From contig CANHBA010000137.1 in NCBI GenBank assembly GCA_947458985.1, positions 1 to 6,092 on the forward strand: a stretch of DNA of 6,092 nt. The letters run 5' to 3'. The position numbers and the translations under genes are program-made. This document shows, one piece after another, positions 1-5,919 of the stretch. The notes beneath the pieces are model-generated. The model was not told the origin of the DNA and did not search any database. It was given only the letters and a program-made list of their open reading frames with translations. This DNA comes from Flavobacteriales bacterium. GTDB taxonomy: Bacteria; Bacteroidota; Bacteroidia; Flavobacteriales_D; Crocinitomicaceae. How positions within the stretch are numbered: the stretch's first letter is position 1; each line of letters begins with the position of its first letter.

Positions 1-227
1 ATTTAGAATTAGATAATATTGTTGTGGATCCGGCCTATAGAAGTAAGGGCGTGGGGGAATTGATTTTTCAGACCTTAGAACAAACTGCAGTTGAAGAAAA
101 TTGCAATATGTTGGCTTTGGATTCTTACACGAGTAATTTCAAAGCCCATAAGTTCTTTTACAACCAAGGGTATAGCCCCAAGGGTTTTCACTTTATAAAG
201 TTGTTAAATGAAAAAGCAGTGCGTTGA
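1..227 (+). CDS. GNAT-family N-acetyltransferase, 3' part (5' end outside window)
   Basis: This is the C-terminal part of a probable acetyl-CoA-dependent N-acetyltransferase. The open frame runs in from the window edge; the first complete codon is at base 3, giving about 74 residues before TGA at 225-227. The GTG at base 24 is a valine inside the domain, not a start. The stretch VVDPAYRSKGVGELI matches GNAT motif A: a beta strand, then R-x-x-G-x-G, the pyrophosphate-binding loop for acetyl-CoA, then a helix. The later part (LALDSYTSNFKAHKFFYNQGY) fits motif B, with the usual 'A-x-x-F-Y-x-x-x-G-Y' near the C-terminus. The acceptor substrate cannot be told from this fragment; small molecule, antibiotic, protein N-terminus or polyamine are all possible. 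The last codons form the 5' arm of a terminator hairpin. The family call is solid; specific function is unknown. Confidence 0.88.
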   Translation, partial: LELDNIVVDPAYRSKGVGELIFQTLEQTAVEENCNMLALDSYTSNFKAHKFFYNQGYSPKGFHFIKLLNEKAVR

Positions 228-240
228 GCACTGCTTTTTT
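211..240. terminator. Bidirectional intrinsic terminator shared by GNAT gene and trxB
   Basis: A perfect 12-bp inverted repeat has arms AAAAAGCAGTGC (211-222) and GCACTGCTTTTT (228-239), separated by a 5-base loop GTTGA (223-227). On the plus strand the hairpin ends in a run of six T. On the minus strand it ends in five T followed by CATTT. It can therefore act on the acetyltransferase transcript and on trxB read from the other side, about 60 bases past the trxB stop. The acetyltransferase stop codon TGA lies in the loop, so the hairpin's 5' arm is coding. No other terminator is visible between these convergent genes. Confidence 0.85.
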
Positions 241-299
241 ATAATTGAATTTCGAGCGGAATTTATTGGATTCCTGTAAAAATCAAGACCATTATAGGT

Positions 300-1250
300 T
301 TAATGCCCCTTTGCCGCTAAATAGCGTTCTGCATCTAAAGCAGCCATACAGCCTGTACCGGCAGCGGTAATGGCTTGACGATACGTTTTATCTGCGGCGT
401 CGCCAGCAACAAATACCCCAGCAACATTTGTTTTGCTGGTACCAGGTTGTGCGTATTTGATGTAGCCTGTTTCGTCGAGGTCGATGTAGTCTTGGAAAAC
501 AGCGGTGTTGGGTTGGTGACCAATAGCTACAAAGAAACCAGTACAAGCGATTTCGCTTTCTTGGTTGTTGCTGCGGTCAATGGCACGCACACCAGTTACC
601 AATTGGCCATCGCCCAAAACTTCTAAGGTTTCGGTATTGAAACGGATCTCGATATTTGGTGTTTTTTTCACGCGGTCAGCCATGATTTTCGAAGCGCGGA
701 ATTCATCGCGGCGCACCAACATGGTTACTTTTGTACATAGCTTAGAAAGGTAGTGTGCTTCTTCGCAGGCGGAGTCACCGGCACCAACAATGACTACTTC
801 TTGGTTTCTGTAGAAAAATCCGTCGCAAACTGCACAAGCAGAAACACCACCGCCTAATTTGAGGTAGTGTTGTTCGCTTTCAAGCCCTAAATATTTGGCA
901 GAAGCTCCAGTTGAAATGATAATGGTGTCGGCATGGATTTCATGACCATCTTCGGTCCAGCATTTGTGGACACTGCCAGAGAAATCGACTTTGGTGATGA
1001 AACCACTGCGCACATCTGTTTCAAAACGCTTGGCTTGTGCTTCCAATTGAAGCATCATGTCAGGGCCTGTAATGCCGTCAGGATATCCTGGGAAATTTTC
1101 AACTTCGTTGGTAGTGGTAAGTTGCCCACCAGGTTGCATACCCTGATACATAACGGGTTTCATGTCGGCTCTTGCAGCATAAATAGCAGCTGTGTAGCCC
1201 GCTGGGCCAGATCCGATAATTAGACAAGAAATGCGTTCAATTTGACTCAT
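300..1250 (-). CDS. trxB: Thioredoxin-disulfide reductase (TrxB), EC 1.8.1.9
   Basis: This cytoplasmic flavoenzyme passes electrons from NADPH through FAD and an active-site disulfide to thioredoxin. The product is 316 residues from ATG at 1250, the usual length for low-molecular-weight bacterial TrxB. Visible motifs in order are: FAD-binding GSGPAG (13-18); the GGQL-TTT-VENFPG block (41-55); the redox pair C139-A-V-C142-D; the NADPH-binding GAGDSA (156-161); the NADPH-phosphate site VRRDEFR (179-185); and the C-terminal FAD motif FVAGDAAD (280-287) followed by RQAITAAGTGCMAA. A frame extension to a TTG at 1268 adds only six residues and overlaps the best promoter match, so ATG 1250 is preferred; no Shine-Dalgarno is seen. 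The middle residues of CAVC differ from the CATC of E. coli, which I recall as common in Bacteroidota and not a defect. It is a single-gene unit, divergent from the S8 protease, with no thioredoxin gene adjacent. Confidence 0.97.
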   Translation of the reverse strand: MSQIERISCLIIGSGPAGYTAAIYAARADMKPVMYQGMQPGGQLTTTNEVENFPGYPDGITGPDMMLQLEAQAKRFETDVRSGFITKVDFSGSVHKCWTEDGHEIHADTIIISTGASAKYLGLESEQHYLKLGGGVSACAVCDGFFYRNQEVVIVGAGDSACEEAHYLSKLCTKVTMLVRRDEFRASKIMADRVKKTPNIEIRFNTETLEVLGDGQLVTGVRAIDRSNNQESEIACTGFFVAIGHQPNTAVFQDYIDLDETGYIKYAQPGTSKTNVAGVFVAGDAADKTYRQAITAAGTGCMAALDAERYLAAKGH

Positions 1251-1265
1251 GATGATAGTTTTGGG

Positions 1266-1273
1266 CAAAAATA
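1266..1273 (-). promoter_or_regulatory. Candidate trxB promoter, Bacteroidota -7 element
   Basis: Read on the minus strand this is TATTTTTG, an exact match to the Bacteroidota -7 consensus TAnnTTTG, with 15 bases between it and the trxB ATG. The leader would be only about 5-12 bases, in keeping with the lack of a Shine-Dalgarno. No good -33 TTTG/TTG element is visible at the usual 19-22 base spacing, so this rests on one box. TTACAATTT, further upstream on the same strand near 1291-1299, is a poorer alternative. Confidence 0.4.
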
Positions 1274-1376
1274 GCGCTTTGTTTTGTCTTAAATTGTAAC
1301 ATTATTTACATTGTTTTGAACGTTTTCTCCACAAAGTAACTTTTCAACAAGATTTCCTTCAGCGAAAAATAAAATG

Positions 1377-1384
1377 TATTTTCG
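1377..1384 (+). promoter_or_regulatory. Candidate promoter of the S8 protease gene
   Basis: TATTTTCG matches the TAnnTTTG consensus with one mismatch and lies 22 bases before the preferred ATG at 1407. If used, transcription would begin near 1390 and the ATG at 1374 could not be the start. No clear -33 element is seen. A second plus-strand candidate, TACATTGT near 1308-1315 with TTG-rich sequence upstream, would give a leader of about 80-90 bases. The choice between them is open. Confidence 0.3.
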
Positions 1385-1406
1385 TTTTCTCAAACAAAAA
1401 AAACTC

Positions 1407-2990
1407 ATGACAAAAAACTTTATTTTATGTTCTTTCGTGGGCCTATCTTTGGTTTCCTTTGCTCAGAAAAGCGAAACAGAAGGTCCTGAAAACCTCAATT
1501 GGTACCTCAAAGACCCTAAAGCCGATGGCGTTTATGGAACCGGTGCCACTAAAGCATACGAAATGCTCAATGCTGCTGGCAAAAAATCTACAACAGTAAT
1601 TGTTGCCGGCATTGACTCTGGTGTTGAAACCTACCATCCCGATTTAAAAAATGTCATTTGGGTCAACGAAGACGAAATTCCTAACAACGGCATCGACGAC
1701 GACAAAAACGGCTACATTGACGACGTCAATGGTTGGTCTTTCCTCGGTGGGGCAACCGAAGACATCGGTCAAGAAGCTTTGGAACTTGCGCGCATGTACC
1801 GTACAGAATCCGCTTATTTCAAAGGTAAAAAAGCAGAAGATATACCAAGTGCAGAACTCGCTCGTTTTGCTACTTACGAAAAAATCAAAATCGCTTTTGA
1901 AAAAGACATCGAAGAAAAAGAAAGTTCAGTTAAAAACGTCCGCATGTTGGCAGAATACATGCAGCGCGTTGAACAACAATCAGGCACTTCTTTTTCGAAA
2001 GAAACCAATACTGCCTTTGTTCCAGCAACTGAAACCGACAAACGCATTCAAAACCGCATGAACGCCATCTTACTGATGATTCCTGCAGAACAACTCAATA
2101 CAGAAATTGCAGGGGCGCTGAAGTCCATGCAAGGTGCACTCGATATGTCTATGCGCGACGCAGATTCTATCCGCATGGCAATTGTTGGCGACAACCCGAA
2201 CGACCTCACCAGCAAAATCTACGGTTGCAACCGCTACGAAGGCCCAGACGCCATGCACGGCACACACGTTTCCGGAATTATTGCAGCTTCAAGAGGCAAC
2301 GGAATGGGTATCGATGGTGTTGCCGACAACGTACGCATTATGGTACTGCGCGCAGTTCCTGATGGTGATGAGCGCGACAAAGACGTTGCCAATGCAATCA
2401 TTTATGCCGTAGACAACGGTGCAAAGGTGATCAATATGTCTTTTGGTAAATACTGGACACCAAACAAATCCTACGTAGATGCTGCCATTGAATACGCGCG
2501 CAGCAAAGATGTATTGCTTGTTCATGCCGCAGGTAACGATGCTAAAAATAAGGATGTAGAGGATTCTTACCCAACACGTCGTTTAGACAACAAAACAACT
2601 GCACCAAACTGGATTGAAGTAGGGGCAAGCAGCAGCTCTAAAAGCGGCAAGAAAATCATTGCCGATTTCTCTAACTACGGTGCCACAACCGTAGACTTCT
2701 TCGCACCAGGCGTAGATATCTATTCTACCGTTCCTGACTACAACTACGAAAACGCAAGCGGTACCTCAATGGCTTGCCCAGCAACAGCTGGTGTAGCTGC
2801 ACTCATCAGAAGTTATTTTCCTGAATTAACTGCTGCGCAAGTACGCGAAGTATTAATGGCCACTACAGCTACCTACAAAAAAACAGTTGTGGCGCCAAAT
2901 GGTGAAAAAGCCAAAATGAAAGACCTCTGCATTACAGGTGGTTTTGTAAACGCTGCCAACGCAGTCGCTTATTTGCTCGAGAAAAAATAA
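1407..2990 (+). CDS. Secreted S8-family (subtilisin-like) serine peptidase
   Basis: This is an exported endopeptidase of the subtilase family. From ATG 1407 it has 527 residues; an ATG at 1374 would add 11. I prefer 1407 because it gives a compact signal peptide, MTKNFILC then FVGLSLVSFA, with likely cleavage before QKSE. It is also preceded by an A-rich stretch (eight A at 1396-1403), as is usual in this phylum. Numbered from 1374, the catalytic residues are Asp81 (GIDSGVE), His295 (MHGTHVSG) and Ser465 (SGTSMACP), with oxyanion Asn388 (HAAGND). All are intact. After Asp81 comes an Asp/Asn-rich segment, D108-D-D-K-N-G-Y-I-D-D117, resembling a calcium loop of the DxDxNGxxD type. About 214 residues separate Asp and His, against 32 in subtilisin BPN'; the extra part (about 130-285) is charged and looks helical. 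The protein ends soon after the catalytic domain, with no type IX secretion C-terminal domain and no lipobox, so periplasmic location is likely. Natural substrate is unknown. Confidence 0.93.
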   Translation: MTKNFILCSFVGLSLVSFAQKSETEGPENLNWYLKDPKADGVYGTGATKAYEMLNAAGKKSTTVIVAGIDSGVETYHPDLKNVIWVNEDEIPNNGIDDDKNGYIDDVNGWSFLGGATEDIGQEALELARMYRTESAYFKGKKAEDIPSAELARFATYEKIKIAFEKDIEEKESSVKNVRMLAEYMQRVEQQSGTSFSKETNTAFVPATETDKRIQNRMNAILLMIPAEQLNTEIAGALKSMQGALDMSMRDADSIRMAIVGDNPNDLTSKIYGCNRYEGPDAMHGTHVSGIIAASRGNGMGIDGVADNVRIMVLRAVPDGDERDKDVANAIIYAVDNGAKVINMSFGKYWTPNKSYVDAAIEYARSKDVLLVHAAGNDAKNKDVEDSYPTRRLDNKTTAPNWIEVGASSSSKSGKKIIADFSNYGATTVDFFAPGVDIYSTVPDYNYENASGTSMACPATAGVAALIRSYFPELTAAQVREVLMATTATYKKTVVAPNGEKAKMKDLCITGGFVNAANAVAYLLEKK

Positions 2991-3012
2991 GCTCTTCTTT
3001 TTACCGATTTAT

Positions 3013-3047
3013 AGAAAGCCACATGAGTTTCATGTGGCTTTCTTTTT
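3013..3047 (+). terminator. Intrinsic terminator after the S8 protease gene
   Basis: A perfect 14-bp inverted repeat has arms AGAAAGCCACATGA (3013-3026) and TCATGTGGCTTTCT (3030-3043). The nominal loop is three bases (GTT) and probably opens wider. It is followed by TTTT to base 3047. It begins 23 bases after the TAA that ends the protease gene. The stem is also flanked by an A-rich left side, but on the minus strand there is no long T run, so it is best read as acting on the plus strand only. Confidence 0.9.
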
Positions 3048-3054
3048 AACTTTG
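3047..3054 (+). promoter_or_regulatory. Candidate promoter of the terC-like gene, -7 element
   Basis: TAACTTTG is an exact match to the Bacteroidota -7 consensus TAnnTTTG, 17 bases before the ATG at 3072. Its first T is the last T of the preceding terminator's tail, so any -33 region (about 3025-3030, around GAGTTT) lies inside the hairpin. The -33 match is weak. The predicted leader is only about 5-13 bases, which leaves no room for a riboswitch such as the manganese-sensing yybP-ykoY element found before some terC/alx genes in other phyla. Confidence 0.5.
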
Positions 3055-3071
3055 TTCAAACGTTTTTTCGC

Positions 3072-4091
3072 ATGAATTTCAACCCTTGGTTACTTGCCAT
3101 TTTTGTAGTCGTGATTTTCACGATGTTACTCATCGATTTAGGTCTGGTCAATAAGAAATCGCACCAAATCTCCAACAAAGAAGCGTTGCGCTGGACCCTC
3201 ATCTGGATTGGTTTATCCATGGGTTTTAGTGCGCTCATTTGGTTTCAGATGGGCTTTGGTAAGTTTGCCGAATATCAATCGGCTTATTGGATAGAAGAAG
3301 CACTCTCCGTAGACAACATGTTTGTTTTCATTCTTGTATTCAAGTTCTTCAAACTCGAAGGCAAGTTACAGCACCGTGTTTTATTTTGGGGCATTATCGG
3401 GGCCTTAGTATTCAGAGGGATTTTCATCTTCTCAGGTATCGGACTCATTAAACTGACGTATTTACCATCCTTTGAATTATTTGGCTATCAGTTTAGCCTT
3501 GATCAAGGCGCACATGCTCAACCTGGGTTCTTCTTCAGACCCAACCTCATTCTCACCATTTTTGGCGCATTCTTAGTGTATGCCGGAATCAAATCACTCA
3601 CGGATTCCGAAGAAGACAACAAAAAAGACTTTAACAAAAGTTTAGGCGCTCGCTTACTCAGAAAGGTATTTCCCGTGACCAAAAACTACCACGAAGATCA
3701 CTTTTTTGTCAAGCGCGGCACCAAACGTTTTGCAACTAAATTATTTTTAGTCTTAATGGTCATTGAAACGACTGACCTTATCTTTGCTATAGACTCTATA
3801 CCGGCAATTTTTGCCATTGCACCCAATGATCCGCTTATTTTGTATACCTCCAATATTTTTGCGGTACTTGGCTTGCGCTCCATGTATTTCTTATTGGCCA
3901 ATTCCATCCATATGTTTTCTAAACTCAAATATGGCTTGGCTTTCATTTTGAGTTTTATCGGCGTCAAAATGCTCATCGCTCCATTTTTTCATATAGAAGC
4001 GAGCATTTCCTTACTTATAGTGTTAGGGGCCTTGCTCTTGGCTGTACTCGCTTCAATCATTTGGAAGGAAGAGGTTACAGAAGCGCAATAG
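3072..4091 (+). CDS. TerC/Alx-family integral membrane protein, probable metal-ion (Mn2+) exporter
   Basis: The product is 339 residues and very hydrophobic, with about eight or nine predicted membrane segments (roughly 6-25, 37-57, 80-95, 104-126, 158-175, 222-243, 246-270, 287-305, 311-331). Family hallmarks are intact: IDLGLVNKKSHQIS (21-34), the acidic E75-E-A-L-S-V-D81-N motif, ALVFRGIFIF (111-120), FGAFLVYAGIKSL (164-176), E232-T-T-D235-L-I-F-A-I-D241-S and LGLRSMYFLLA. The buried acidic residues in these motifs are those thought to bind metal. Members such as E. coli Alx and other TerC proteins are linked to Mn2+ export, sometimes loading secreted metalloenzymes; older literature ties the family to tellurite resistance. 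Mn2+ is inference here. The stretch at about 127-157, between the fourth and fifth segments, looks longer than in the relatives I remember. It has its own promoter candidate and convergently faces edd across 28 bases. No other ter gene is present, so a tellurite role has no contextual support. Confidence 0.9.
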   Translation: MNFNPWLLAIFVVVIFTMLLIDLGLVNKKSHQISNKEALRWTLIWIGLSMGFSALIWFQMGFGKFAEYQSAYWIEEALSVDNMFVFILVFKFFKLEGKLQHRVLFWGIIGALVFRGIFIFSGIGLIKLTYLPSFELFGYQFSLDQGAHAQPGFFFRPNLILTIFGAFLVYAGIKSLTDSEEDNKKDFNKSLGARLLRKVFPVTKNYHEDHFFVKRGTKRFATKLFLVLMVIETTDLIFAIDSIPAIFAIAPNDPLILYTSNIFAVLGLRSMYFLLANSIHMFSKLKYGLAFILSFIGVKMLIAPFFHIEASISLLIVLGALLLAVLASIIWKEEVTEAQ

Positions 4092-4100
4092 AGAAAAGCA

Positions 4101-4125
4101 GTCTAGAATTTCATTCTTCCTAGAC
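4101..4125 (-). terminator. Weak candidate terminator between terC-like gene and edd
   Basis: GTCTAG (4101-4106) and CTAGAC (4120-4125) form an inverted repeat with a 13-base loop; an inner GAAT/ATTC pairing (4106-4109 with 4113-4116) could extend it with a bulge. Read on the minus strand it is followed by TGCTTTTCTC, a short T run. On the plus strand there is no T run. The edd stop codon TAG (4122-4120) lies in the first minus-strand arm. It is the only fold seen in the 28-base gap between these convergent genes and is much weaker than the other two terminators. Confidence 0.3.
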
Positions 4126-5919
4126 AATAAACGACGCGCCTTCTTCGCTCATGCTGACGCCAGCACGCAACTTAGCAAATAATTCGCGGCCAAATTGAAA
4201 CTGACTATTGTCTTTTTGGACAGCAGTGCGCTGTACAACAGTAGTGTCGTTTAGTACTTCAAGCACGCCATTTTCGCTGTCAAGTCTGATCAAATCACCC
4301 GTTTGGATTTTACTGATCAGCCCTCCGTCGTAGGCTTCGGGTGTAAGGTGGATGGCTGCTGGGACTTTTCCTGAAGCTCCGGACATGCGGCCGTCGGTTA
4401 CCAACCCAACTTTAAATCCTTTTTTCTGAAGAATAGTGAGTGTAGGGGTCAGGCTGTGCAATTCAGGCATGCCGTTGAATTTTGGCCCTTGAAAAGGTAC
4501 AACAGCAATAAAGTCCTTGTCTAGTTCGCCACGCTTGAAGGCTGCAATAAGGTCGGCTTGTTCGTAAAAAACAATTGCCGGTGCTTCAACAATGCGGTGT
4601 TCTGGTGCGACGGCTGCAGTTTTGATCACAGCGCGTCCTAAATTGCCTTTCAAGAGTTTGATGCCGCCATCTGCTGTGAAAGGTTCGTTTGCCGGTCTGA
4701 TGATCGAGAGGTTCAAGGATTGCGCAGCGCCTTCTTGCCAAACAAGCGTTCCATTTTGGATTTTAGGTTCTTGTGTATATGCACGCATTCCCTTGCCAAT
4801 GATGGTCCGAACGTCTTCGTGTAGCAAGTTGTTGTCGAGGAGCGTTCTGATGACAAAGCCCATTCCGCCCGAAGCATGGAAGTGATTGACGTCAGCTGCG
4901 CCATTCGGATACATGCGCGTAATGAGTGGCACAATTGCCGAAAGATCGGACATGTCGTCCCAGTTGATAATGATTCCAGCTGCGCGGGCAATGGCAATGA
5001 GGTGGATGGTGTGATTGGTTGAGCCACCAGTAGCGAGCAGCCCGATGATACCGTTTACCACTGTTTTTTCGTCGAACAAATTGGCAAGGCTACGTTCCTT
5101 TCCTAAACGGACATTTTGGATTGCAACTTTTACAGCTTCTTTATTGAGAAGGTCGCGAAGTTGGGTATTGGGATTTACAAAGCTCGACCCAGGTAAATGC
5201 AAGCCCATGATTTCCATGAGCATTTGGTTGCTATTTGCGGTACCATAAAAAGTACAGGTGCCTGGGGAATGGTAGGAGTCGGATTCGCCTTTGAGTAATT
5301 CTTCGCGCCCAATTTTACCTTCAGCATATGCTTGGCGGATCTGCGATTTTTCTTCATTACTGATACCGCTCGGCATAGGCCCGCCGGGCATAAAAACCGC
5401 CGGTAAGTGGCCAAAACGCAAAGCACTCATGAGTAGGCCCGGTACAATTTTGTCACAAATTCCAAGATAAAGGGCAGCGTCGAACATATTATGTGTAAGT
5501 CCAATTGCCGAAGACAAGGCAATGACATCACGGCTGTAAAGTGAAAGCTCCATGCCAGGTTGCCCTTGTGTAACGCCGTCGCACATAGCCGGAACACCGC
5601 CTGCAACTTGTGCCACTGCACCAAATTCATTGGCGTATTGCTTGATCGCTTTGGGGTAATCTTCATAAACTTGATGTGCCGATAGCATGTCGTTGTAGGC
5701 CGTAATGATCCCTAAATTCGGGACGATATCTGCTGCAAGAGCGTCTTTGTCGTGTTGGTTGCACGCTGCAAAGCCGTGCGCTAAATTGCCACAATTAAGG
5801 GTGCTTCTGTGCACACCAGTCAAATAGGCGGCATCTATTTGTGCCAAATAAGCTTTGCGTGTAGTGCTGCTTCTATTGATGATGCGTTCGGTGATTTGGG
5901 CAATTGTAGGATGGATCAT
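4120..5919 (-). CDS. edd: 6-phosphogluconate dehydratase (Edd), EC 4.2.1.12
   Basis: This cytoplasmic iron-sulfur enzyme converts 6-phosphogluconate to 2-keto-3-deoxy-6-phosphogluconate, the committed step of the Entner-Doudoroff pathway. It has 599 residues, close to E. coli Edd (603), and appears complete. The N-terminus (ITERIINRSSTTRKAYLAQI) lines up with that of known Edd proteins, supporting the ATG at 5919. IlvD/Edd family marks are present: MCDGVTQGQPGMELSLYSRD (112-131), the signature GICDKIVPGLLM (153-164), GTCTFYGTANSNQ (220-232), GGSTNHTIHL (298-307) and the C-terminal signature TDGRMSGASGKVPAAIHL (508-525). Cys113, Cys155 and Cys222 are the likely cluster ligands. The Edd-type N-terminus and YSRD segment favour Edd over dihydroxyacid dehydratase (IlvD). 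The start overlaps the stop of the upstream lactonase gene by ATGA and has no Shine-Dalgarno, so it is likely translated by coupling. It is the last gene of its unit; eda does not follow. Confidence 0.96.
   Translation of the reverse strand: MIHPTIAQITERIINRSSTTRKAYLAQIDAAYLTGVHRSTLNCGNLAHGFAACNQHDKDALAADIVPNLGIITAYNDMLSAHQVYEDYPKAIKQYANEFGAVAQVAGGVPAMCDGVTQGQPGMELSLYSRDVIALSSAIGLTHNMFDAALYLGICDKIVPGLLMSALRFGHLPAVFMPGGPMPSGISNEEKSQIRQAYAEGKIGREELLKGESDSYHSPGTCTFYGTANSNQMLMEIMGLHLPGSSFVNPNTQLRDLLNKEAVKVAIQNVRLGKERSLANLFDEKTVVNGIIGLLATGGSTNHTIHLIAIARAAGIIINWDDMSDLSAIVPLITRMYPNGAADVNHFHASGGMGFVIRTLLDNNLLHEDVRTIIGKGMRAYTQEPKIQNGTLVWQEGAAQSLNLSIIRPANEPFTADGGIKLLKGNLGRAVIKTAAVAPEHRIVEAPAIVFYEQADLIAAFKRGELDKDFIAVVPFQGPKFNGMPELHSLTPTLTILQKKGFKVGLVTDGRMSGASGKVPAAIHLTPEAYDGGLISKIQTGDLIRLDSENGVLEVLNDTTVVQRTAVQKDNSQFQFGRELFAKLRAGVSMSEEGASFIV

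Larger units (their letters stand above)
1251..1406. promoter_or_regulatory. Divergent intergenic region between trxB and the S8 protease gene
   Basis: This 156-base AT-rich gap separates the two divergent start codons and must hold promoters for both. It contains the minus-strand TATTTTTG at 1273-1266 and the plus-strand TATTTTCG at 1377-1384. I see no strong inverted repeat that would mark an operator, no hairpin terminator and no small reading frame with plausible features. Confidence 0.6.

Noticed and set aside
259..275. Small inverted repeat GGAAT/ATTCC downstream of trxB
   Set aside because: Only five base pairs with a seven-base loop and no T run. The hairpin at 211-240 is a far better terminator.
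832..840. Altered TrxB active site (CAVC instead of CATC)
   Set aside because: Both cysteines and the following Asp are present. The Val variant is, to my knowledge, common in Bacteroidota TrxB, so it is not evidence of lost or new function.
375..1223. Open frames antisense to trxB (83, 62 and 96 residues)
   Set aside because: trxB is intact and strongly recognised across the whole interval; the antisense frames have no family features or start signals.
1311..1328. Similarity between TTGTTTTGAACGTTTTC here and TTGTTCAAACGTTTTTTC near 3053-3070
   Set aside because: The match is imperfect, AT-rich and short. The two sites sit at different distances from their genes, so a shared operator is not supported.
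1407..1466. Lipoprotein signal at the protease N-terminus (Cys in NFILC)
   Set aside because: The Cys is too close to the N-terminus and is not preceded by a lipobox; a standard signal peptidase I site after SFA fits better.
1651..2061. A 136-residue plus-strand open frame overlapping the protease gene
   Set aside because: It lies wholly within the protease gene in another frame. Its protein is low in complexity (Lys, Thr, Leu, Ser rich) and shows no recognisable motif, while the protease frame has intact catalytic residues throughout.
3048..3071. Possible manganese riboswitch before the terC-like gene
   Set aside because: Only about 24 bases lie between the preceding terminator and the ATG, too few for a yybP-ykoY type structure.
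4592..5666. Several open frames of 77-104 residues on both strands inside edd
   Set aside because: All are in other frames of a complete, motif-rich edd gene, have unusual composition and no start context. They are shadows of the real gene.
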